From Paenibacillus sediminis (GTDB lineage: Bacteria > Bacillota > Bacilli > Paenibacillales > Paenibacillaceae): 64,000 nucleotides of DNA. Each line of letters opens with the position of its first letter. Within the stretch, counting starts at the first letter, position 1. Of this stretch, positions 53,649 through 60,430 are shown piece after piece. The stretch covers positions 124,001 to 188,000 of the forward strand of contig NZ_JAGGKP010000005.1 in assembly GCF_017873765.1 (NCBI RefSeq), written 5' to 3'. The notes under the pieces are model-generated. The model searched no databases, was not told where the DNA came from, and saw only the letters and a list, made by a program, of their open reading frames with translations. The position numbers were made by a program, and so were the translations under genes.

Positions 53649-54614
53649 ATGAAATCGAATCAATGCAAAATTGTTGACTGCACGATACGTGATGGAGGAC
53701 TCGTCAACAATTGGGACTTCAGTATCGAATTTGTACAACAACTATACGCTGGTTTAAACGAAGCTGGCGTCGATTATATGGAAATCGGGTATAAAAACTC
53801 CCCTAAACTTCTAAAAGGTGCAGATAGTGCAGGACCATGGCGTTTTCTGAACGACGATTTTTTAAGAAAAGTGATTCCGCAAAAAGGAAATACGAAGCTA
53901 TCGGCGCTAGTTGATGTTGGACGAGTTGATGAAAACGACATTTTACCGCGGAGTGAAAGCATGCTCGATCTCATTCGCGTGGCTTGTTACATAAAAGATG
54001 TAGACAAAGCGCTGCAGCTTGTTCAAGTGTTCCATGATCGCGGTTATGAAACAACACTTAACATTATGGCGCTCTCCAATGTCATGGATCATGAGCTCTT
54101 AGAAGCTTTTGAACTCATTAAAGACAGTGTGGTAGATGTGGTGTACATTGTTGACTCTTACGGCAGCCTTGACAACAATGACTTCCGTCATTTAATCGAT
54201 AAGTTCAAGACGCATCTTCCTAACAAACGTCTCGGTGTTCATACACACAACAACATGCAGCTGGCATTCGCTAATACACTAGTAGCAGCAGAAAATGGTG
54301 TTGAACTGCTGGATGCTTCAGTTTACGGAATGGGACGAGCAGCAGGCAACTGTCCAACAGAGCTATTGGTCACTCATTTGAAAAATTCGAAATATCATCT
54401 TCGTCCAATTCTCGAAATTTTGGAGAATCTAATGATTCCGCTTCGTGAGAAAGAAGAGTGGGGATACTTAATTCCTTATATGATTACTGGAACGCTTGAT
54501 GAGCATCCCCGTTCTGCAATGGCACTTCGGGCTTCAGAAGAAGACAAAGACAAGGTCGTCGATTTCTACGATAAATTGACGACACCTGAAGTTAATTTTA
54601 ATAAGAAGAAGTAA
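53649..54614 (+). CDS. DRE-TIM metallolyase (HMGL-like aldolase domain) of unknown substrate
   Basis: A 321-residue protein with the aldolase/HMGL-like TIM barrel: N-terminal metal motif VDCTIRDGGLVNNWDF (variant of DTTLRDG, Asp-Cys-Thr-Ile-Arg-Asp), metal His-x-His in GVHTHNNMQLAFANTL and YGMGRAAGNCPTELL. It lacks the LeuA C-terminal allosteric domain. The long stretch GYKNSPKLLKGADSAGPWRFLNDDFLRKV is peculiar to this subgroup. It may be a 4-hydroxy-2-oxovalerate-aldolase-like or homocitrate-type enzyme; the reaction is unknown to me. Monocistronic with its own terminator. Confidence 0.8.
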   Translation: MKSNQCKIVDCTIRDGGLVNNWDFSIEFVQQLYAGLNEAGVDYMEIGYKNSPKLLKGADSAGPWRFLNDDFLRKVIPQKGNTKLSALVDVGRVDENDILPRSESMLDLIRVACYIKDVDKALQLVQVFHDRGYETTLNIMALSNVMDHELLEAFELIKDSVVDVVYIVDSYGSLDNNDFRHLIDKFKTHLPNKRLGVHTHNNMQLAFANTLVAAENGVELLDASVYGMGRAAGNCPTELLVTHLKNSKYHLRPILEILENLMIPLREKEEWGYLIPYMITGTLDEHPRSAMALRASEEDKDKVVDFYDKLTTPEVNFNKKK

Positions 54615-54621
54615 TTAGAAG

Positions 54622-54652
54622 AGCACCGTTCATTAGAACGGTGCTTTCTTTA
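54622..54652. terminator. bidirectional intrinsic terminator
   Basis: AGCACCGTTC (54622-54631) with GAACGGTGCT (54636-54645), four-base loop, between convergent genes. Confidence 0.9.
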
Positions 54653-54889
54653 TCATTTACCAACGCGAATATATTTACGTTCACCTGTTGCAGGGTTGTA
54701 ATACACTTGATATTTAATGCCGTCTTTTGAATCAATACAAATTTCGCTCGTACGGATAAAATCGCTCCCAGGAAGCTGATTGGGATCTTCCTTACTGCGA
54801 TAACGACGGTCAAAGAAACGCCAGCTAATCCATAACAGGATTAAGAAACCAACGATTTGCAGACCAAAATATCCGATCACGAAGTTCAT
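54653..54889 (-). CDS. small single-helix membrane protein
   Basis: A 78-residue protein with one N-terminal helix (MNFVIGYFGLQIVGFLILLWISWRFF) and a charged, beta-rich C-terminal part ending VYYNPATGERKYIRVGK. I do not recognise the family. The ATG at 54889 lies one base after the ybjQ stop, so it is coupled to that gene; the longer open frame inside ybjQ is less likely. It may be a membrane partner of the YbjQ-like protein. Confidence 0.72.
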   Translation of the reverse strand: MNFVIGYFGLQIVGFLILLWISWRFFDRRYRSKEDPNQLPGSDFIRTSEICIDSKDGIKYQVYYNPATGERKYIRVGK

Positions 54890-54890
54890 A

Positions 54891-55214
54891 TTATCCGCGC
54901 GGCCTTGCTTTAACGACTGTTCCATAAGCAACGATTTCACTCATGTTATTGCCGATATCACCGCTGTCAAAGCGCATCATCACAATTGCGTTACCACCCA
55001 TTGCATGTGCATTTTGCGTCATTCTATCGATGGCTTGTTTGCGGGCATCCTCAATCATCTGCGTATATTGCTTGACTTCCCCTCCGACTAATCCTTTCAA
55101 GGATGCCATAATGTCCCCGCCGATTCCTCTTGCTCTTACAACGACTCCAAAAGTAGTTCCTAGCACCTCGGTAATTTCATAATTTGGAAGATTTTCTGTC
55201 GTTGAAATGATCAT
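54891..55214 (-). CDS. YbjQ/UPF0145 (heavy-metal-binding-type) family protein
   Basis: A 107-residue protein of the YbjQ (DUF74) family, with NYEITEVLGTTFGVVVRARGIGGDI, MIEDARKQAIDRMTQNAHAMGGNAIVMMRFDS and VAYGTVVKA. It forms pentameric rings in structural relatives; function is not established. The start at 55214 matches the family's MIISTT-type N-terminus. Co-transcribed with the next small membrane protein. Confidence 0.88.
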   Translation of the reverse strand: MIISTTENLPNYEITEVLGTTFGVVVRARGIGGDIMASLKGLVGGEVKQYTQMIEDARKQAIDRMTQNAHAMGGNAIVMMRFDSGDIGNNMSEIVAYGTVVKARPRG

Positions 55215-55335
55215 ACATTCATTCACTCTCCTAATGTTCATTTATCATTTATAAGAAAATTATACCATGAACTCCAGATTTACAGTTGAAATTGCATACC
55301 ACTCCTTGTAGAATAACGTTGTAACAAACTTCCAG

Positions 55336-55364
55336 TTGCAAACACAAATTGTACGTGGTATATT
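55336..55364 (+). promoter_or_regulatory. tRNA promoter
   Basis: TTGCAA (55336-55341) and TATATT (55359-55364), spacing 17, 41 bases before tRNA-Pro. Confidence 0.75.
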
Positions 55365-55405
55365 TATTTTTGTCCTCATGAGAGGATAAAGACATTTTTA
55401 GAAAT

Positions 55406-55482
55406 CGGGACGTAGCTCAGCTTGGTAGAGCACCTGGTTTGGGACCAGGGGGTCGCATGTTCAAATCGTGTCGTCCCGACCA
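55406..55482 (+). tRNA. tRNA-Pro (anticodon TGG)
   Basis: A 77-base cloverleaf: acceptor CGGGACG pairs with CGTCCCG, discriminator A and encoded CCA at 55480-55482; anticodon loop reads TTTGGGA with TGG; T-loop GTTCAAATC. Reads proline codons. Confidence 0.95.
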
Positions 55483-55493
55483 TTCAATTTAAT

Positions 55494-55567
55494 GCGGGTG
55501 TAGTTCAATGGTAGAACTCCAGCCTTCCAAGCTGGTAGCGTGGGTTCGATTCCCATCACCCGCTCCA
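55494..55567 (+). tRNA. tRNA-Gly (anticodon TCC)
   Basis: A 74-base cloverleaf: acceptor GCGGGTG pairs with CACCCGC, T discriminator and encoded CCA; anticodon stem CCAGC/GCTGG around CTTCCAA with TCC; T-arm GGGTTCGATTCCC. It is 11 bases after tRNA-Pro. Confidence 0.95.
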
Positions 55568-55581
55568 TACATAAGCGTAAT

Positions 55582-55612
55582 GAGCCTTGAGAATATTCAA
55601 GGCTCTTTTTTG
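55582..55612 (+). terminator. intrinsic terminator of the tRNA unit
   Basis: GAGCCTTGA (55582-55590) with TCAAGGCTC (55597-55605) then six T. Confidence 0.9.
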
Positions 55613-55720
55613 TTTTGCAGTGACTTTTATCATATTTAATAAATAAGATATCTCATACAATGAATTCAGCACCAATTATTTCTTTAATATCTTCTTAATA
55701 CAACTTAGGAGGGAGAAATT

Positions 55721-56770
55721 ATGAAAGCTGTTCGTTGGCACAATGTGAGAGATTTACGAGTGGAGCAAATTGAGGAACCTGTCATTGGTAAGGGGAAAGT
55801 GAAAATTAAGGTGGAGTGGGCTGGAATATGCGGGAGCGATTTGCATGAGTATGTGGCTGGACCTATTTTCATTCCTAAAAATGAACCGCATCCACTAAGC
55901 AGAGATAAAGCGCCGATTGTGATGGGACATGAGTTTTCTGGACAAGTTGTTGAAGTTGGAGAAGGAGTTACCCGTGTAAAACCTGGGACCCGAGTTGTTG
56001 TTGAACCGATTCTCACTTGTGGTGAATGCTCTGCATGTCATAAAGGGAAGTACAATCTTTGTGAAAAAATGGGCTTCCATGGATTATCAGGCGGTGGCGG
56101 CGGATTTGCCGAATATACAGTGGTTGATGAACATATGGTGCATATTTTACCGGACGATCTGTCTTATGAACAAGGAGCTCTCGTTGAACCTGCGGCAGTG
56201 GCTCTTCATGCGGTGCGTTTAAGTAAACTGAAAGCTGGGGATAAAGCTGTAGTATTCGGCGCTGGTCCAATTGGACTTCTGCTGATCGAAGCGCTCAAAG
56301 CTGCGGGTGCCGCGGAAATTTATGCGGTAGAACTTTCGCCTGAGCGCCGAGAGAAAGCGGAAGAACTCGGAGCTGTTGTTCTGGATCCTTCCAAGGTGGA
56401 CGTAGTCGCAGAGATTCATCGTCTTACGGACGGAGGAGCAGATGTCTCCTTTGAAGTGACAGGTGTTCCTGCCGTACTTCAGCAAAGTATTGATGCGACT
56501 AAATTTGAGGGCGAGACGGTCATCGTCAGCATTTGGGAGAACGAAGCTTCCGTTAAACCCAATCAAATCGTCATGAAGGAACGGTCGGTCATTGGTATTA
56601 TTGGGTACCGTGACGTCTTTCCAGCTGTGCTTCAGCTTATGAAGCAAGGGTATTTTCCAGCCGATAAACTCGTAACGAAACGGATTAAACTGGATAATAT
56701 TGTCCAAGAAGGATTTGAAGCGCTCCTGAAAGAGAAGAACCAAGTTAAAATCCTTGTGAAAGCTGAATAA
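55721..56770 (+). CDS. bdhA: 2,3-butanediol dehydrogenase (zinc-containing MDR)
   Basis: Interconverts acetoin and (R,R)-2,3-butanediol with NAD(H). The 349-residue MDR protein has the catalytic zinc residues in GICGSDLHEY and GHEFSG, four structural-zinc cysteines (CGECSACHKGKYNLCEKMG) and the NAD motif VFGAGPIGLL near residue 178. The HPLS...APIVMGHEF pattern fits the BDH subgroup rather than general alcohol dehydrogenases. Acetolactate from ilvB could supply acetoin, but that is speculation. Monocistronic with AGGAGGG upstream. Confidence 0.88.
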   Translation: MKAVRWHNVRDLRVEQIEEPVIGKGKVKIKVEWAGICGSDLHEYVAGPIFIPKNEPHPLSRDKAPIVMGHEFSGQVVEVGEGVTRVKPGTRVVVEPILTCGECSACHKGKYNLCEKMGFHGLSGGGGGFAEYTVVDEHMVHILPDDLSYEQGALVEPAAVALHAVRLSKLKAGDKAVVFGAGPIGLLLIEALKAAGAAEIYAVELSPERREKAEELGAVVLDPSKVDVVAEIHRLTDGGADVSFEVTGVPAVLQQSIDATKFEGETVIVSIWENEASVKPNQIVMKERSVIGIIGYRDVFPAVLQLMKQGYFPADKLVTKRIKLDNIVQEGFEALLKEKNQVKILVKAE

Positions 56771-56810
56771 CATAAGATAATAATTGTATAATACTTCCTT
56801 TCTGGAATCG

Positions 56811-56823
56811 TTTCTGTTATAAT
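56811..56823 (+). promoter_or_regulatory. extended -10 promoter of the ABC-F leader
   Basis: TGTTATAAT (TATAAT at 56818-56823 with TGn before it) is an extended -10 element. The -35 region (TTCCTT, 56795-56800) is poor. The predicted start near 56830 gives a leader of about 300 bases before the ABC-F gene. Confidence 0.6.
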
Positions 56824-56953
56824 GTGATTCGTTACATTCATTCCAATGATCGAGAGGTATATATCGTCCAATGAAGTAAACCATCTATTCTCTAAATAAC
56901 TGCATGTAAGTGAAGCAGGCAGTCTCTGCGGCGCGTAGAGAAAGAGGATAGGT

Positions 56954-57043
56954 GTGTCTAAATTCGTAAATTGGGATATATGGCTGGATCGTGGGTTTTA
57001 CCCAAAATCTGCTTATCTTGTTTTGCCATATCAATTTTCGTAG
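56954..57043 (+). CDS. 29-codon leader peptide ORF upstream of the ABC-F gene
   Basis: GTG start at 56954 with AAAGAGG at 56941-56947 (six-base spacing) and stop TAG at 57041-57043. The peptide begins MSKFVNWDIW and ends LVLPYQFS, with many aromatic residues in between. It sits between the antiterminator arm and the terminator, so ribosome position could control folding. A two-codon ATG-AAG-TAA lies at 56871-56879 and might be a second mini-ORF. Not translated with certainty; inferred from spacing, position and terminator logic. Confidence 0.6.
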   Translation: MSKFVNWDIWLDRGFYPKSAYLVLPYQFS

Positions 57044-57073
57044 ACATCTCATATTCTGTTTGAACAATACCCG

Positions 57074-57103
57074 CCGCAGGCTCCTATGCCTGCGGTTTTT
57101 TTG
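57074..57103 (+). terminator. intrinsic terminator (attenuator) before the ABC-F gene
   Basis: CCGCAGGC (57074-57081) pairs perfectly with GCCTGCGG (57088-57095), six-base loop, then TTTTTTT. It is 25 bases ahead of the ABC-F start codon. Confidence 0.9.
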
Positions 57104-57127
57104 TTTCACAAAAGAAAGGGTGATTTC

Positions 57128-58981
57128 ATGACGACTATTGTACGGGTTAACGATTTGGCGAAAGAATGGAATGGCAAACGAGTATTTGAAGATGTTTATT
57201 TTGAAATTAATGCAGGGGAGCGGCTTGCCGTTTTTGGAGCAAACGGTGCTGGAAAAACAACCTTGTTCGAAATATTAGTTGGTGAAACGGAGCCTTCAGA
57301 CGGTTTGGTGGAACGACGTTTGCCGCTTGCAGATTGGGGATATATGCAGCAAACTTCTGATATCGAGCTAAGAGATTTTACTGTGCTTGAAGCGGCAGGA
57401 CATAACAGCGGAGAACTGTGGGAGATCAAACGCAAACTTCGAGTATTAGAAGCGGAGCTAGGAAGCTCATCGTCTGAGCAAGGCGAAGAGATGCTTGAAG
57501 AATACGGAACATGGATGGATCGATACGAAGGTCTGGGAGGGTTTCAGTGGGAGTTCGAACTTGAGAAGCATTTAACAATGCTGAATATCGGACCGGACTT
57601 ATGGTCTCTTCCTTTTGCGCAGCTAAGCGGCGGTCAGAAGACGCGCGTTCGTCTCGCCTCTATTCTCGTAAGGCGTCCTAAGTTTCTGCTGTTAGATGAG
57701 CCGACCAATCATTTGGACGAAGCGAGTATTCTATGGTTGGAAAAGTGGCTTACAAGCTATGACGGAACGGTGCTCTTCGTATCTCATGACCGTACTTTTC
57801 TAGACCAGGTTGCAACAGGCATCGTTGAACTGAAGGCAGATGGAGCGAAGAAATATAAAGGCGGCTATACAGACTACCGCAGGGAGAAGGAGCGGGAACT
57901 TCGCGAGCAGGAGACGCTTTACAAGAAACAGCAGCTTGCGCGAGAAGCGTTGGAGGAGTCTATAAGACGATATCAGCAGTGGTTTAATAAAGCGGATCGT
58001 AATGCATCCCAAAATAATGAAGTAAAGATTACAACCAGTTTCTATAAAGCGAAGGCGAAGAAAAATATTTCGAGGTATCACGCAAAGCAAAAAGAACTAG
58101 AGCGGCTTGAAGCGGTCAGTGTTCAAAAGCCGAGAGACGATCTTAAGCTGAAGATGCAGCTGGATGAAGGAAACTTTGCCGCTCGTACTCTGATACGGAT
58201 GGAAAAGGTGACATTCGGATTTAAAGAAGCGAAGCCGCTGTTTCATCGAATGGACCTATGGCTCTCACGAGGAGATAGACTCGCTGTTAGAGGACCGAAC
58301 GGAGCAGGGAAAACGACTTTCGTAAAGCTGTTTATGAAGAAATTAATACCTCAAGAAGGTAAGATATGGCACCACCCTGAATTGAAAATCGGGTACTTCT
58401 CACAAGAGCTCGAAGAGCTGGATGAAGAGACGACATTGCTGGACAGTTTGCTGAGGCTGCCTGACATGACGCAGACGCACGCAAGAACGATTCTTGGCTG
58501 TTTTTTATTTTCACGGGAAGATGTTTATAAGACCATCGGAGATTTAAGTATGGGTGAGAAGTGCAGAGCGGCGTTCCTCCAATTGTTATTCAGCGGAGCG
58601 AATCTGCTTGTGCTTGATGAGCCGACCAACTATTTGGACGTGAACACTTGTGAAGTGATTGAGGATGCGCTTGAAGCATACCCTGGAGCACTTGTCGTCA
58701 TCTCTCATGACCGCACATTAGTGCGCAAACTTTCCACTCGATTGCTGACATTGGAACAGGGACAGGCGCCGCGAATATTTGAAGGTACTGTGCAGGAAGA
58801 GGAAGAGCATCTGGCTCGTCGAGGCGGCAGAGCAATACACGATGCAGATCAAGATAATAGGCGTGTTCACTTAGAATGGGAGTTATCATGTCTGCTTAGT
58901 AGGGATGACGGAACAGAAGAAGAGAATGCAGAACGTCTATTACAAATACGGAAGCTGCGCAAAGAGCTTGAGACTCTCTAA
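57128..58981 (+). CDS. ABC-F family ATPase (translation factor / possible antibiotic-resistance type)
   Basis: A 617-residue cytosolic protein with two ABC domains and no membrane part. Domain 1: Walker A GANGAGKTT, signature LSGGQKTRV, Walker B LLLDEPTNHLDEAS. The interdomain linker is charged and basic (about 255-345). Domain 2: Walker A GPNGAGKTT, signature LSMGEKCRA, LVLDEPTNYLDVNT. ABC-F proteins bind the ribosomal E-site region; some free ribosomes from macrolides, lincosamides, streptogramins or pleuromutilins, others are housekeeping factors. The attenuator ahead of it suggests drug-induced expression, so resistance is my inference. I use the ATG at 57128 (AAAGGGTG upstream); a frame 14 codons longer begins inside the terminator. 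Confidence 0.9.
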   Translation: MTTIVRVNDLAKEWNGKRVFEDVYFEINAGERLAVFGANGAGKTTLFEILVGETEPSDGLVERRLPLADWGYMQQTSDIELRDFTVLEAAGHNSGELWEIKRKLRVLEAELGSSSSEQGEEMLEEYGTWMDRYEGLGGFQWEFELEKHLTMLNIGPDLWSLPFAQLSGGQKTRVRLASILVRRPKFLLLDEPTNHLDEASILWLEKWLTSYDGTVLFVSHDRTFLDQVATGIVELKADGAKKYKGGYTDYRREKERELREQETLYKKQQLAREALEESIRRYQQWFNKADRNASQNNEVKITTSFYKAKAKKNISRYHAKQKELERLEAVSVQKPRDDLKLKMQLDEGNFAARTLIRMEKVTFGFKEAKPLFHRMDLWLSRGDRLAVRGPNGAGKTTFVKLFMKKLIPQEGKIWHHPELKIGYFSQELEELDEETTLLDSLLRLPDMTQTHARTILGCFLFSREDVYKTIGDLSMGEKCRAAFLQLLFSGANLLVLDEPTNYLDVNTCEVIEDALEAYPGALVVISHDRTLVRKLSTRLLTLEQGQAPRIFEGTVQEEEEHLARRGGRAIHDADQDNRRVHLEWELSCLLSRDDGTEEENAERLLQIRKLRKELETL

Positions 58982-59015
58982 CCTTAAGCGACCTAAATTC
59001 TCTTATATGCACGAC

Positions 59016-59044
59016 TTGCCATTACGACGAACTTTGCATATAAT
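59016..59044 (+). promoter_or_regulatory. sigma-A promoter of pheST
   Basis: TTGCCA (59016-59021) and TATAAT (59039-59044), spacing 17, about 30 bases before the T-box helix. Confidence 0.75.
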
Positions 59045-59074
59045 AGCACATATCGAATATTGAACTCCAAATGC

Positions 59075-59330
59075 ATTGACGGAGAAGAGTAAGCAGTGCT
59101 TCTTTACAGGGAGGAGATGCCATAGATTGAGAGTGTCTCTACAGAACCAGGCTGCCGAAGTTCGCTCCTGAGCAGTTCCTTGAACAATGTCGTGTTCGGC
59201 TTTAAGTAGAGGATACCGGTTACGATCCGTTACATCGAAATAAGTGAGAGTAGAGTGCTAATGCATTTGACTCTAACAAGGGTGGTACCACGGTCTTTTC
59301 GTCCCTTTCGGGAGAAAAGGCCTTTTTTGT
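59075..59330 (+). promoter_or_regulatory. T-box leader, phenylalanine specifier (TTC)
   Basis: The T-box GGGTGGTACCACGG lies at 59280-59293 and the terminator uses GGTCTTTTCGTCCC (59292-59305) with GGGAGAAAAGGCC (59310-59322), then a T-run. In Stem I, GGAG (59081-59084) pairs with CTCC (59165-59168), and the specifier loop reads GAAG-TTC-G with TTC at 59161-59163, a phenylalanine codon. Uncharged tRNA-Phe should activate transcription of pheST. Confidence 0.93.
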
Positions 59331-59365
59331 TTGATTATAGGTTACTAAAGGGAGGCTTATATTCC

Positions 59366-60400
59366 ATGAAAGAACGTTTGGAATCATTGAAAAGCGAGGC
59401 GCTTGCTCAGCTCAAGGATGTATCCGATCCGCAAACGCTGAACGACCTGCGTGTCAAATATTTAGGTAAAAAGGGTGCCCTCACTGAAATTTTGAGAGGG
59501 ATGGGAGCTTTAAGCGCTGAAGAACGCCCGATTATCGGCCAGGTTGCCAATGAAGTGCGAAGCGCGATTGAACAAATTATTGATGAGAAGCAGCAATTCT
59601 TCCTTCAACAGGAGACGGAGAAACGTCTGCAAGCGGAAAAGGTTGACGTTACACTGCCAGGTCGTCCTCTCCGTCAAGGCGGAGTACACCCGCTGAACAA
59701 AGTCATTGGTGAAATTGAGGAGATTTTCCTCGGCATGGGATATCGTGTTGCAGAAGGCCCTGAAGTAGAAATGGACTACTACAACTTTGAGGCGCTCAAT
59801 CTGCCGAAGAACCACCCAGCTCGAGATATGCAGGATTCTTTCTACATTACTGAAGAACTCCTTATGCGCACACATACTTCGCCAGTTCAAGTTCGTACAA
59901 TGGAAGCAATGAAAGGCGAAGTTCCTGTCAAGGTGATTTGCCCTGGTAAAGTGTACCGCCGCGATGATGATGATGCGACGCACTCCTTCCAGTTCAATCA
60001 AATCGAAGGTCTGGTCATTGGCAAAAACATTCGGATGAGCGACCTTAAAGGGACACTGCAGCAATTTGTGCAAGAGATGTTCGGACCGAAGACACAAATT
60101 CGCCTTCGTCCAAGCTTCTTCCCGTTCACAGAGCCAAGCGCTGAAGTCGACGTTACTTGTGTACAATGCGGCGGAGATGGCTGCCGGATGTGTAAACATA
60201 CGGGCTGGCTTGAAATTTTGGGCTGCGGTATGGTTCAACCGAAGGTGCTCGAAATGGGCGGTTATGATCCACAAGAATACAGCGGCTTCGCGTTCGGTAT
60301 GGGCGTAGAGCGGATCGCTATTTTGAAATACGGCATTGACGATATTCGTCATTTCTATAGCAACGATATGCGTTTCCTGAAGCAATTTGCACGTCTATAA
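59366..60400 (+). CDS. pheS: phenylalanyl-tRNA synthetase alpha subunit
   Basis: Catalytic subunit of the alpha2-beta2 PheRS. The 344-residue protein has an N-terminal coiled coil (about 1-90), and class II motifs including [19 protein letters not shown] (motif 2 region), a CQ/CG zinc-like C-x2-C-type patch ([14 protein letters not shown]) and motif 3 [25 protein letters not shown] use the ATG at 59366 with AAAGGGAGG upstream; the longer open frame crosses the T-box terminator. Confidence 0.96.
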   Translation: MKERLESLKSEALAQLKDVSDPQTLNDLRVKYLGKKGALTEILRGMGALSAEERPIIGQVANEVRSAIEQIIDEKQQFFLQQETEKRLQAEKVDVTLPGRPLRQGGVHPLNKVIGEIEEIFLGMGYRVAEGPEVEMDYYNFEALNLPKNHPARDMQDSFYITEELLMRTHTSPVQVRTMEAMKGEVPVKVICPGKVYRRDDDDATHSFQFNQIEGLVIGKNIRMSDLKGTLQQFVQEMFGPKTQIRLRPSFFPFTEPSAEVDVTCVQCGGDGCRMCKHTGWLEILGCGMVQPKVLEMGGYDPQEYSGFAFGMGVERIAILKYGIDDIRHFYSNDMRFLKQFARL

Positions 60401-60430
60401 TTTGGTGAAAGAAAAGGAAGTGACACTCTC

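Larger units (their letters stand above)
56830..57103 (+). promoter_or_regulatory. probable translation-dependent attenuator leader of the ABC-F gene
   Basis: The leader holds a GC-rich terminator just ahead of the gene, an upstream ORF with its own ribosome site (56954-57043), and an alternative pairing: CTGCGGCG (56926-56933) is perfectly complementary to CGCCGCAG (57072-57079), which includes most of the terminator's 5' arm. CTGC at 56926-56929 can also pair with GCAG (56918-56921), giving a further competing hairpin. The uORF region folds on itself (TGTCTA near 56955 with TAGACA at 57041-57046; ATATGGC with GCCATAT). This is the plan of ribosome-stalling attenuators found before several antibiotic-resistance ABC-F genes. 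I also considered 6S RNA because of the long stem, but the uORF and terminator placement fit a leader better. Confidence 0.65.

Noticed and set aside
56219-56884. 221-codon open frame antisense to bdhA
   Set aside because: Opposite strand of a clear dehydrogenase gene, with low-complexity translation and no start signals.
56830-57100. 6S RNA
   Set aside because: The long stem looked 6S-like, but an SD-led ORF within it and a terminator 25 bases from an ABC-F gene fit an attenuator better; 6S is not excluded without a model search.
59510-60385. 291-codon open frame antisense to pheS
   Set aside because: It is the mirror of a conserved gene, has no ribosome site and no recognisable domain.
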